From: Actinomycetes bacterium | Lineage (GTDB): Bacteria > Actinomycetota > Acidimicrobiia > Acidimicrobiales > Acidimicrobiaceae | Assembly: GCA_021826315.1 (NCBI GenBank) | Contig: JAKAZZ010000003.1 | Span: 20,373-84,372, forward strand | Reading direction: 5' to 3' | DNA length: 64,000 nucleotides | In this document: piece after piece, positions 9,864 to 19,318 of the stretch | How the letters are laid out: every line of letters begins with the position of its first letter | How positions within the stretch are numbered: position 1 is the first letter of the stretch | Translations under genes and position numbers: made by a program | Notes under the pieces: model-generated | Told to the model about the DNA's origin: nothing | The model's input: only the letters and a program-made list of their open reading frames with translations | Databases searched by the model: none

Positions 9864-10571
9864 TTGCCAAATGCCAAGGAAAAGTTAGGTTTAACGCTGC
9901 AGCGAATCGTTTGGTCGCGTCGAGCCACCTCTTGGGATGAGATGCAAAATCCAGGACTGCAACGAGTAGTTGACCTCCTTGTTGATCGAGTTGGAAGTCG
10001 TCCCGATTGCCTTGCGGTTGATCTAGGATGCGGTTCGGGCCAACTCTCCATACCCCTTGCAAAGCATGTTTCTAAGGTGATTGCTCTAGATATTGCACCG
10101 AAGATGATCGAGCTTTTGAAGGACAAATTGACTGTACTTGATGTAAAAAACATCGAGGCTGCCGTCGGCTCGGTGCAAGAGTACGGAATCACTAATGGTA
10201 CCGTTGACCTTTTGGTTTCAAATTACGTCCTCCACCATTTGAGTGACAAAGAAAAGAAGGCCTTCGCCTACGACGCATTCAGGTGGCTAAAGCCAGGTGG
10301 GGAACTTATCTTTGGCGACATGATGTTTGGTCGAGGCGGTACTCCAGAAGACCGAAAAGTGATTGCCGACAAGGTTAAACAGATGGCAAAGATGGGTTTT
10401 GGCGGTTACTGGAGAATCGTAAAAAACGGATTCCGGTACATGTTCCGATTCCAAGAGAAGCCGATTTCGCAGCAGGCGTGGACTGACCTTCTACGCGAAG
10501 CTGGATTCGTCGATATCGAGGTTGAACGGATTGTGGCGGAAGCCGGAATCATCAAAGCGCGTCGACCCTAG
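9864..10571 (+). CDS. Class I SAM-dependent methyltransferase
   Basis: AVDLGCGSGQLSIPLAKHVSKVIALDIAPKM and VSNYVLHHLSDKEK motifs. Confidence 0.85.
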   Translation: MPNAKEKLGLTLQRIVWSRRATSWDEMQNPGLQRVVDLLVDRVGSRPDCLAVDLGCGSGQLSIPLAKHVSKVIALDIAPKMIELLKDKLTVLDVKNIEAAVGSVQEYGITNGTVDLLVSNYVLHHLSDKEKKAFAYDAFRWLKPGGELIFGDMMFGRGGTPEDRKVIADKVKQMAKMGFGGYWRIVKNGFRYMFRFQEKPISQQAWTDLLREAGFVDIEVERIVAEAGIIKARRP

Positions 10572-10786
10572 GTTCAGGTAAACGTTAGTTAAACGAAGCG
10601 CAAAATTTTTGCCAAATAACTAATTCGAGAACTTAGTTTCCAGTTGCACACGTTAACTTATATTCGGCGAGGCTATCTGCCTTGGTATTTAACGATGTTC
10701 CCACGAGGCGACGCAGGACAAAAATAATATTGGGTCTATGACCGAGGAATGCTAGAGATTAGCTAACGGACAACGGAGGTGTAACG

Positions 10787-12136
10787 ATGAACAGAACGCA
10801 ACTACAGCCTTCTGAACGCCTAAATCGCCTTCGATTAGCCCGTGCGCGACGTGTCTTGGCAATCGCAGATATCCGCTCCTCTATCGTGCCACTGAGTGGC
10901 CTCATCGGGATAACGGTCAAAAATCAAATCGGTGGCGAGATAGGAAAAGTTGACGATATCGTAGCCCGATGGTCTGAAGTCGTCGACTACCCACCCCTTA
11001 CTGGCCTGGTTGTCCGAGTTGGTAGAAGACGAGCCTTCATAGACATCGACAAGGTGGAGATACTTGGGGCTAGCCAAATCACCCTTAGGTCTGCCAAGAT
11101 CGATCTTCGCGATTTTGTGAAGCGCGCAGGCGAAGTGATTTTAGGCAAAGAGGTGCTAGACCATCAACTCGTAGACGTTGAGGGCGTTCAAGTTATTCGC
11201 GCCTCAGAACTTTACGTTGCTCACGCTTTGGGCACATTAAGGCTAGTTGGCGTAGAAGTTGGCGTCTCGGCACTCTTACGTCGCCTGATGATGCGCCGCA
11301 TTAGAGCTCAAGCTAAACCAAAGCGTGTGATCGACTGGGGCGATGTCGCAGCCTTTGACGAGTCATCTGGTTCGGTGAAACTTCGAGCGTCGCGTTCAAG
11401 CGGCGGTATTCGCAGGTTGCGTCCCTATGAACTAGCGGAACTCCTCTCGGATTTGGATCGTAAGGAACGCGATGGCCTTATAGAGGCTCTCGGTGCCGAG
11501 GTTGTTGCCGATGCGATTGAGGAGATGGATAGCGAAGACATTGAAGTCATCATCAATCAAAGTGACCCAGAGGTAGCTGCCGATATCGTCGAAAATATGG
11601 AACCGGATGAGGCGGCTGAGGCGCTCCGCGACCTTGAAGACGAGAAGCGACAAGAGATCTTGGACTTGATGGACCCTGATAAAGCGGCTGACCTCGAGGA
11701 TTTGATCGATTACGAAGAGGATACGGCTGGCGGAATGATGACCACTTCGTTGATCGAAGTTTCGATGGACGAACCCATCGCGGACGTGATTAAAAACTTG
11801 CGGAAAAACGCGGAGCACCGCTCTGACATCGATGCAGTAGTCGTGATCGACGAAGATGGCAATTACATGGCTGACATTCCGCTCTTCGATCTACTGATCG
11901 CTGATGACGAAGATGCGGCAATATCGTCGCTCATACCTGACGACGATGACAATTCACAGACGGTCAATGTCGATGACGACGTCGACAGGATAGTCGAGGT
12001 TCTTACGTCGTCGCGAAGGTCGAGCGTTGTTGTTATAGAGGATGGAGTTCCCGTTGGCCGTATCTTGGCCGACGACGTTATAGACGCCATTATCCCAGAG
12101 GAGCGTCGCTTCCGCTTCCCAAGGCTCCTTTCGTAG
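10787..12136 (+). CDS. PRC-barrel / MgtE intracellular N domain / CBS domain protein
   Basis: N-terminal GEIGKVDDIVARW PRC-barrel-like segment; MgtE-N repeats (MEPDEAAEALRDLEDEKRQEILDLMDPDKAADLEDLIDYEEDTAGGMMTT); C-terminal CBS pair; no MgtE membrane domain seen. Confidence 0.85.
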   Translation: MNRTQLQPSERLNRLRLARARRVLAIADIRSSIVPLSGLIGITVKNQIGGEIGKVDDIVARWSEVVDYPPLTGLVVRVGRRRAFIDIDKVEILGASQITLRSAKIDLRDFVKRAGEVILGKEVLDHQLVDVEGVQVIRASELYVAHALGTLRLVGVEVGVSALLRRLMMRRIRAQAKPKRVIDWGDVAAFDESSGSVKLRASRSSGGIRRLRPYELAELLSDLDRKERDGLIEALGAEVVADAIEEMDSEDIEVIINQSDPEVAADIVENMEPDEAAEALRDLEDEKRQEILDLMDPDKAADLEDLIDYEEDTAGGMMTTSLIEVSMDEPIADVIKNLRKNAEHRSDIDAVVVIDEDGNYMADIPLFDLLIADDEDAAISSLIPDDDDNSQTVNVDDDVDRIVEVLTSSRRSSVVVIEDGVPVGRILADDVIDAIIPEERRFRFPRLLS

Positions 12137-12159
12137 ATTCTCTCACAGGTGGGATTGCA

Positions 12160-13434
12160 TTGAATTTAAATATCGCGTCAAAGGCCAAAGGGCTACGTCC
12201 AAAAAAATTTACGTTCCTTGCTTATCTTGCGGCTCTAGGGCCCGGCTTGATTGCTGCAAATGCAGGAAACGATGCGGGCGGCGTTATTACATATGCCTCG
12301 GCAGGATCACAATACGGGTATAAGCCCCTCTTCTTTATGGTTCTCGTCACAGTGGGACTTATCGTTGTCCAAGAGATGTCCGCTCGTCTCGGTACCTTCT
12401 CCGGAAAGGGGCTCGCATCCCTTATACGCGAAGAGTTTTCGATTCGCATGACAGCTTTAGCGATGACTGCTCTTACGGTCACAAACCTGGGTTTGGTCGT
12501 CTCGGAGTTTGCTGGGATTGGAGCGTCCTTCGGACTATTCGGAGTATCTCGATATATTTCGATTCCAATCGCGGCAGTTGCGATTTGGGCTCTTGTACTC
12601 CTTGGCTCTTACAAATATGCTGAGCGCATCTTTCTCATCCTCTCGCTAGCATTTTTCGCCTATCCAGTCGCCGCCATCATCTCTCACCCAAGCGTCTCAA
12701 CGGTCGCTTCGAATCTTGTGGTGCCGCACTTTATCTTCTCTAAGAGCTATATCTATCTGGCAGTTGGCCTGATAGGAACGACCATCTCCCCTTACATGCA
12801 GCTATATGCGGCGTCAGGTGTAGTGGACCGGGGCGTAAAGCCAGAAGAATACGCGCTGGAGCGATTTGATGCTGTTGGAGGTGCAATATTCGCCGACGTA
12901 ATTTCTATCTTTATGATTATTGCAACCGCTGCAGTCATAGGTGGAACTGGGCCCCTAGCCTCAGCGCATCAGGCTGCCTCCGCACTTAGGCCGGTTGCTG
13001 GAAGTTTCGACGTCTACCTCTTTGCGGCCGGCCTGTTAGGAGCTTCAGCGCTAGCAGCAGCCGTGGTTCCACTCTCAACTTCATATGCTTTAGCCGAAGC
13101 GATCGGCTACGAGCGGAGTATCTCTAGCTCATTTAGGGATGCCCCTGTCTTCGTTGGAATCTTTACGACGCAGATCGTCATCGGTGCAGGAATCGCACTC
13201 TTGCCATCAAACTTGATCACGTTCCTCGTCTTCGCGCAGGTCCTTCAGGGTCTTGTGACTCCTATCATTCTTGCTTTTATTCTCAAACTTGCAAATAAAC
13301 GTTCGATTTTGGGGGATCGAGCAAATACGCCTGCGTTTAGAACCGTCGCTACCATCGTGGTAGCGAGCATTTCAATACTTTCATTAGTATTGTTAGTTCA
13401 AAGCGTCTTGGGTTGGTTTCATATTGGCGGTTGA
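12160..13434 (+). CDS. NRAMP family divalent metal transporter
   Basis: FLAYLAALGPGLIAANAGNDAGGVITYASAGSQYGY and multiple TM segments; NRAMP-like TM1 and TM6 regions. Confidence 0.85.
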   Translation: MNLNIASKAKGLRPKKFTFLAYLAALGPGLIAANAGNDAGGVITYASAGSQYGYKPLFFMVLVTVGLIVVQEMSARLGTFSGKGLASLIREEFSIRMTALAMTALTVTNLGLVVSEFAGIGASFGLFGVSRYISIPIAAVAIWALVLLGSYKYAERIFLILSLAFFAYPVAAIISHPSVSTVASNLVVPHFIFSKSYIYLAVGLIGTTISPYMQLYAASGVVDRGVKPEEYALERFDAVGGAIFADVISIFMIIATAAVIGGTGPLASAHQAASALRPVAGSFDVYLFAAGLLGASALAAAVVPLSTSYALAEAIGYERSISSSFRDAPVFVGIFTTQIVIGAGIALLPSNLITFLVFAQVLQGLVTPIILAFILKLANKRSILGDRANTPAFRTVATIVVASISILSLVLLVQSVLGWFHIGG

Positions 13435-14716
13435 GGAAAAAAAGCTAAAGATTGCATTCTGTATCTACAGGGGAAACCCTTACTCGGGTGGGCAGGGCGT
13501 ATATACCAAGTACATGACGGCAGCCCTTGCTGCTAGGGGTCACGAGGTGACCATATTTTCCGGTCCTCCCTATCCTGAGTTAGACGATCGATGCGAACTT
13601 GTGAAGGTTGAATCTCTTGACGTCTACCGCGGCGGCGATTCAATTAGAGTTCCTCGCCTCTCGGAGGTTCGAAGTCTCGCCGACCTTTATGAGTTTTTAC
13701 TCACATTGTCTGGCAGCTTCTGCGAGCCAAAGGCCTTCGGCCTGCGCTTGAAGACGCACTTAATCCCTCGAATACATGAGTTCGACATCATCCATGACAA
13801 CCAGTCGCTCAACTCTACCTTGACGAAGGTGTCAAAGAGGTTGAAGCCGGTTGTAACAGCGATACATCACCCCATTACGGTGGATCGAAGGCTGGATCTA
13901 GCCTCTGCGAAAGGATTAGTTCGTCGTTTTGGAGTCTGGCGATGGTACGGATTTGTGAGGTCTCAGGTACGAGCTGCTCGTAAGGCGCAGCAGATCATTA
14001 CGGTCTCTGAGACTTCAAAGGTGGATGTTGTCAAAGAGATGGGTGCGCGTCCCGAGAATATCGAGGTGGTGCACGTAGGAGTTGACACGAAGATCTTTCA
14101 CCCCATTGAAGGAGCTACTCGTAGGAGCCATCGCATTGTTACAACCTCAAGTGCCGACGTTGTTCTCAAGGGGTTAATCTACTTGGCTAAGGCGGCGCTA
14201 ATTCTCAAGGAAGAGTTTCCTGACCTCGAAGTAAAGGTACTAGGTACTCCTCGTGGCGATAGTGAAGTCCATAGGTTTGTGTCGGAAAACGGCCTAGGCG
14301 AAATCTTCGACTTTGTTGGGCGAGTAACTCAAGATGAGATGGTCCGCTTATATTCAGAGTCAACTGTCGCAGTGGTACCAAGCATCTATGAAGGCTTTTC
14401 TTTCCCGTCAATCGAAGCGATGGCATGTGGAGTACCGCTGGTAGCGACCTACGGTGGAGCAATTCCTGAGGTCGTAGGCGTCGATGGCAGTTGTGCGATC
14501 CTGGTGCCCACTCGTGATGACGTTGCGCTCTCTGAAGCGATACGAACTCTCTTCAACGACGCAGAGTTAAGAAGTACACTCGCAGCTAATGGTCTCAGCC
14601 GAGTCTTTGAGAGATACACCTGGGACAGATGTGCTGAACAGGTTGAACGAATCTACGCCCGAATTTTGTCCGACCACGACGGCCGTGAAAACGACTACGA
14701 GGTAGTGAGGGATTAG
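13424..14716 (+). CDS. Glycosyltransferase family 4 protein
   Basis: YSGGQGVYTKYMTAALAARGHEVTIFSG; VVPSIYEGFSFPSIEAMACGVPLVATYGGAIPEVVG. Confidence 0.88.
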   Translation: MAVEEKKLKIAFCIYRGNPYSGGQGVYTKYMTAALAARGHEVTIFSGPPYPELDDRCELVKVESLDVYRGGDSIRVPRLSEVRSLADLYEFLLTLSGSFCEPKAFGLRLKTHLIPRIHEFDIIHDNQSLNSTLTKVSKRLKPVVTAIHHPITVDRRLDLASAKGLVRRFGVWRWYGFVRSQVRAARKAQQIITVSETSKVDVVKEMGARPENIEVVHVGVDTKIFHPIEGATRRSHRIVTTSSADVVLKGLIYLAKAALILKEEFPDLEVKVLGTPRGDSEVHRFVSENGLGEIFDFVGRVTQDEMVRLYSESTVAVVPSIYEGFSFPSIEAMACGVPLVATYGGAIPEVVGVDGSCAILVPTRDDVALSEAIRTLFNDAELRSTLAANGLSRVFERYTWDRCAEQVERIYARILSDHDGRENDYEVVRD

Positions 14717-14719
14717 TAA

Positions 14720-15460
14720 GTGATAACCTTTGATCTTGAACTCCTTGGAGACCTCCGTAGTGCCCGTGTGTTGGATCTCGGGGCCGGAGGAGGGCGTCAC
14801 TCGATCGCCGCACTCGAACGAGGCGCCGAAGTTGTTAGCTATGAAATCTCGCTCGACCTCCTTGTTGAGATCAAGGGAGCAATTGCCGGAGCGGAAGAGT
14901 ACCTGGGACTTGAAGGCGGCAATCTATTGGATCGGTCCAGCCAGGTTTTAGGTGATGGTCGACTTTTGCCATTCGGTGATGAGGTCTTTGACGTTGTTCT
15001 GGTGAGTGAAGTGCTCGAACACATCTTTGAAGACGTCGCGGTTATGGCTGAGGTACGGCGAGTTCTGAAGAGGGACGGCATTGCTGCGGCATCGGTCCCC
15101 CGTTACTTTGGTGAACTCGTTAATTGGCTCCTTTCAAAAGAGTATCATTCGGCCAAAGGGGGCCACATAAGAATCTATAGAAGGTCGCAGCTTCTGAGAA
15201 GGTTCAGTACCGCAGGTCTTAGCTTTGTTGTTTCCACCTACCATCACGGCCTGCATACACCTTATTGGTGGTTGAAGTCAGCAGTTGGTATCGAAAACAG
15301 TAGGAATAGGGTCGTCTCAAAGTACCACTCTAAATTGGTTGCAGTGATGATGGGTGAAGAGAAAAACCTAGAAAAGCTAGAGGCAAAATTATTGAACGGG
15401 CTCATGGGTAAGTCGTTCTCTGTGTATTTAAGGCGTGATGATGCAATTGCGACAAAGTAG
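14720..15460 (+). CDS. Class I SAM-dependent methyltransferase
   Basis: ARVLDLGAGGGRHSIAALERGAEVVSYEIS; LVSEVLEHIFEDVAVMAEVRRVLKRDG. Confidence 0.85.
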   Translation: MITFDLELLGDLRSARVLDLGAGGGRHSIAALERGAEVVSYEISLDLLVEIKGAIAGAEEYLGLEGGNLLDRSSQVLGDGRLLPFGDEVFDVVLVSEVLEHIFEDVAVMAEVRRVLKRDGIAAASVPRYFGELVNWLLSKEYHSAKGGHIRIYRRSQLLRRFSTAGLSFVVSTYHHGLHTPYWWLKSAVGIENSRNRVVSKYHSKLVAVMMGEEKNLEKLEAKLLNGLMGKSFSVYLRRDDAIATK

Positions 15461-16514
15461 CGACCTATCTGAATTTGACGCCTTTGCAAACTCTGATCTA
15501 ACCCTCTCTCAGTTGGAGATCGAGGCGAGTGCCATGTGGATGGAGTCTCTTCAGCTCGAATCCGGTCTCATTCCTTGGCACAGCGGTGGCCACATCGACC
15601 CTTGGAACCACATTGAATCAGTTGTAGCGCTTGCTATTGGCAATAGGGAATTTGCGGTAAGAAGAGCACTTGATGGACTTTTGAAACTTCAGAATAGAGA
15701 TGGGTCGTTTTGTCACTTTTACCTATATAACGGGGTGAAAGAGGCTGATCGCGATCCAAATGTAATCTGTTATCTCGGGGTTGGAATGTTAGCTATAGCA
15801 TCAATCTACGGCCTTGAATTTGTGAGTCCATACTCTCAAATGTTAATCGATGGCGTAAATTACGTCCTTTCGATTCAACGTAATGATGGGCTTCTGCCAG
15901 CATTAGTTACTCCAGATGGATCCGAAAAGGGTAGGCCTCTCAGGGCGGCTAACTGCTCGATTATGACCTCACTTGACGCGGCGATTGTCTATGGCGAAGC
16001 TGCGAACTTTAGTCCGTCGCTCCTACAATCTTGGCGTGACTGCCTCTTCCTGCTCAGGAATGCCTACATAGGCGCCGCTGATGAAAAGTTCGCAGCTACC
16101 GATGATTGGGCTATGGATTGGTACTATCCCGTCCTTGCGATGGCAGGAGTCGAAGGAGCTGACCTTCAAGAGCGATTTTCATCGGGTTTGGATCGATTCT
16201 TTGACAAAGGGCTCGGCATTCGCTGCAAGGCCTCTAACAGCTGGTATACGGCGGCAGAGACCGCGGAAGCTTCAATTGCGGCACTAATGATCGGCGACTT
16301 CGAACGGGCCAGAGAGATCTATGAGACGCTGAGTCGATTTCGAGCTCATAACGGAGGATATATGACGGGAATCGTAGAGCCTCAGGGCGTCACCTTTCCC
16401 CCGGCCGAGCAGTCAAGTTATACTACGGCCGCAGTTGTTATTGCCTCGTCGATGCTTGCTAGAGGTGTCCCCTTCTCTAACTTTACAGACGCCATTTGCA
16501 GTTTGGGACTCTAA
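15435..16514 (+). CDS. Prenyltransferase/squalene-cyclase-like alpha/alpha-toroid protein
   Basis: SGLIPWHSGGHIDPWNHIESVVALAIG, LLKLQNRDGSF, VLSIQRNDG repeats of toroid type; overlaps the preceding gene. Confidence 0.65.
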   Translation: MMMQLRQSSDLSEFDAFANSDLTLSQLEIEASAMWMESLQLESGLIPWHSGGHIDPWNHIESVVALAIGNREFAVRRALDGLLKLQNRDGSFCHFYLYNGVKEADRDPNVICYLGVGMLAIASIYGLEFVSPYSQMLIDGVNYVLSIQRNDGLLPALVTPDGSEKGRPLRAANCSIMTSLDAAIVYGEAANFSPSLLQSWRDCLFLLRNAYIGAADEKFAATDDWAMDWYYPVLAMAGVEGADLQERFSSGLDRFFDKGLGIRCKASNSWYTAAETAEASIAALMIGDFERAREIYETLSRFRAHNGGYMTGIVEPQGVTFPPAEQSSYTTAAVVIASSMLARGVPFSNFTDAICSLGL

Positions 16515-17161
16515 CGGCGCCGCAAAAAGTAGAGTGAACCTAAGTTCGAGGCGTGTGTGAATTGCTCGGATGCCACCGCTCTGGTGTAGATCTCAAATGG
16601 AGGCCTCCCACCCCTCGTAGGATCCTCAAAGACGTCGTGAATTGCCAAGATTCCTCCCCTGCGCACCAACGGAGCATATGCAAAGTAGTCGTTGAAGGCA
16701 ACCTCTTCTCCGTGGCCACCATCGATAAAGATGAAATCAGCGCGATCCCGTAGAAATATTGAGGCCACGGCCGTCGAAGCTGTTACTGGTGCGACGTAAG
16801 CGTCGAGATTGAGAGAGTGGATCAATGATCGAAAACGACTCAAAGTGCTAATGGTTTCTCGTTCGCGATCGTATAGCGCCTGATCGAAGCTCTCCCAAGC
16901 CGGTCCATTCTCTTCGCTTCCGAGGTGGTGGTCGATTGATGCAACTACTCCGGCTGTCTCTTTGGCGGCAACTCCTAGAAATGCTGTAGAGGTTCCACAG
17001 TATGAACCAACTTCGATGGCGTAACCCGACCCCTCGCTCATAGCGTTCCTTGCCTCTTCAAAGAGTTTGATACCTTCTTCAAATGTGAAGAAGCCTCTAT
17101 TTAGAGTCGAGATTTTCTCCAGCGTCGAAAGGACCGCCGGGGACAAAGTATTTGAGTTCAT
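16511..17161 (-). CDS. Class I SAM-dependent methyltransferase (Methyltransf_24-like)
   Basis: GYAIEVGSYCGTSTAFLG.. DFIFIDGGHGEEVAFNDYFAYAPLVRRGGILAIHDVFEDP. Confidence 0.75.
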   Translation of the reverse strand: MNSNTLSPAVLSTLEKISTLNRGFFTFEEGIKLFEEARNAMSEGSGYAIEVGSYCGTSTAFLGVAAKETAGVVASIDHHLGSEENGPAWESFDQALYDRERETISTLSRFRSLIHSLNLDAYVAPVTASTAVASIFLRDRADFIFIDGGHGEEVAFNDYFAYAPLVRRGGILAIHDVFEDPTRGGRPPFEIYTRAVASEQFTHASNLGSLYFLRRR

Positions 17162-17175
17162 CCTTGTAAATTACT

Positions 17176-18525
17176 TCACTGATCTAGATGTTGAACGAGT
17201 AATGGAAAAATTAGTGAAAATCCAGATCCTTGCTGGTAGGTTGATTCGACCTCGATATGGCCACCTATATTGAGGGATGCTCGCCGGGCAATTGCCAGAC
17301 CTAATCCACTACCTCCTCTTTCGCGATCTCTAGCCTCGTCGACGCGGTAAAGGCGCTCGAATATCTTTGTCAGTTCCTCATCTTTGATTCCGATCCCTTG
17401 GTCAATGACTGTAACTCGATACATGTCATCACTTTGCCTTCGCCCCGTTATTTTCACCGTTGATTTTTCATTCGAGTAGCGAATTGCATTTGTCATGAAA
17501 TTGTTAAGTACCATCTCGATGAGGCGTCGGTCTTGGTAGAGCTGCGCCTCATCTACATCGATCTCGATTTGTATAAGCTTTTCTCGCGCGGAGATGATGA
17601 ATCGTCCGTATAGAGATCTCGCCAACTCTGAGGAGCTGAAGTGCTCTTTGGAGACTGTGTCGAGGAATTCGAGGTGGTTCAGAGACCGGAGGTCGTCGAG
17701 GAGCAGTCTGATTCGCTTTGTCTCGGAGGAGATTAGCGACGAAGCCTCTTCAATCTCTTCTTCATCGTCGATTATTTGATCTGCGATCGCTATAGCTAGG
17801 CCACTTACCGCGCTGATTGGAGTCGCAATTTCGTGTGCAAGATCAGATAGGAAGCGTCTCTGCTCTTGGTCTCCCTCTTCGAGCGTCTTTGCCATCCTGT
17901 CAAAAGCTGATGCCAATCTTTCAAATTCAGGAGGTAAAGCGCTCTCAATTCTCGCACTAAGGTCACCGGCCTCGATGCGTGTTACGACTTTGGTGGTTGC
18001 CTCAACCGAGTTACCTATTTCACGTGCAATAATTGCGGTCGCCCAAAAGGCGCCTATGAGTACCCCGATGATAACGACTGCACTAATTGCTGTCAGTTCG
18101 GCGCTCACTGGCGTTGGATTAGCGTGAGGTGCGACTACTAGAACGCTATATTTGCCGTCGGGAGAAGTCTTGGTCGAAGTGACTTGGCCCGTTATCTTGC
18201 CTAGGTCCGAGGTGGCGTAGGTCCTTTTCCCGTTGGTATAGACAGCGACATAGAAACCCTTGGCCTCGTCGGTGGCGTTATCTATCGCTTGTTGTGATGC
18301 GTGGTTTTGTACCAGCTGAAGGACGGCGGTTGCAATTGCTTGTGAGGTCTGCTCGAGATCAGTTCTTTGACTTATGCGGGTCAATTGAGTCGCTAATGTG
18401 AACGAGACGACAATCCCTATTGCGCCCGTGAGAAAGAGTACTGAGAGGACCCTAGATCGGATCGACTTTACCCGCCGTCGAGGGGTTGGATTTTGGGTAT
18501 TTTCAGGCGTCAAGTCTGTAGCCAA
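17176..18525 (-). CDS. Two-component sensor histidine kinase (HAMP, HisKA, HATPase)
   Basis: FLSDLAHEIATPISAVSGLA H-box; NNFMTNAIRYSNE N-box; VIDQGIGIKDEEL; GGSGLGLAIAR. Confidence 0.92.
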   Translation of the reverse strand: MATDLTPENTQNPTPRRRVKSIRSRVLSVLFLTGAIGIVVSFTLATQLTRISQRTDLEQTSQAIATAVLQLVQNHASQQAIDNATDEAKGFYVAVYTNGKRTYATSDLGKITGQVTSTKTSPDGKYSVLVVAPHANPTPVSAELTAISAVVIIGVLIGAFWATAIIAREIGNSVEATTKVVTRIEAGDLSARIESALPPEFERLASAFDRMAKTLEEGDQEQRRFLSDLAHEIATPISAVSGLAIAIADQIIDDEEEIEEASSLISSETKRIRLLLDDLRSLNHLEFLDTVSKEHFSSSELARSLYGRFIISAREKLIQIEIDVDEAQLYQDRRLIEMVLNNFMTNAIRYSNEKSTVKITGRRQSDDMYRVTVIDQGIGIKDEELTKIFERLYRVDEARDRERGGSGLGLAIARRASLNIGGHIEVESTYQQGSGFSLIFPLLVQHLDQ

Positions 18526-19186
18526 CTCCCCTCAGGGACGTGATGGTGGCTGAATCGCCTAGCTTCTTTCGCAATGAAGCTACGTGGACATCGATTGTCT
18601 TTTCAGTTATGTAGGTAGTGCCCCATGCAGCCAAGAGCAGCGCTTCCCTAGTAAAGACTTTGCCGGGTGAAGATGCGAGTTTCAAAATTAGGTCGAATTC
18701 GCGACGCGAGAGGTCTACGTCCTTTCCCTCTACAATGCATCGCCTTGAATTTGGGTCGATGATTAGGCCCCCGCCAACGTTGATAATTGTATCTGTTGAA
18801 GTCTCGGAGAGGGCACCGCTCGCTCTTCGAAGATGAGCCCTCACCCTTGCTATTACTTCGGGTGCGGAAAATGGTTTGGTTATGTAGTCGTCAGCACCTA
18901 TCTCGAGGCCAGCTACCCGAGAGCTCTCCTCGCCTTTAGCCGTAACCATAATGAGTGGTATGTCGCTCTTGCGTCGAATGTTTTTAACGAGTTCAAAGCC
19001 ATCCATGCCTGGCATCATGACATCGAGTAGTGCAATGTCTACCTGCTGTCGTTCGAAGATGCTTAATGCCGCTTGGGCATCGCCGGCCTCTAGAACGTTG
19101 AAACCCTCTTTTTTCAAATAGCTCACTAGGATGCGACGCAGTGCCACCTCATCGTCTACGACTAGGACGGTTTGTCGATCTTCCAT
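18503..19186 (-). CDS. OmpR-family response regulator
   Basis: VLVVDDEVALRRIL receiver; LLDVMMPGMDGFEL; C-terminal winged helix TYITEKTIDVHVASLRKKLGDSATITSLRGVGYRL. Confidence 0.93.
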   Translation of the reverse strand: MEDRQTVLVVDDEVALRRILVSYLKKEGFNVLEAGDAQAALSIFERQQVDIALLDVMMPGMDGFELVKNIRRKSDIPLIMVTAKGEESSRVAGLEIGADDYITKPFSAPEVIARVRAHLRRASGALSETSTDTIINVGGGLIIDPNSRRCIVEGKDVDLSRREFDLILKLASSPGKVFTREALLLAAWGTTYITEKTIDVHVASLRKKLGDSATITSLRGVGYRLDA

Positions 19187-19318
19187 ATCTTCCTCCCTAT
19201 TGGGTGGGTCTGGTCACATCCCACTTCAGCTATCACTCTGAAAAGTTAATGGCCGCTACGTGCAGTGTTACCTGTCGTTGCGGCCATTTTACTAAACGTT
19301 TACCGTGAAGTGCCTTGT

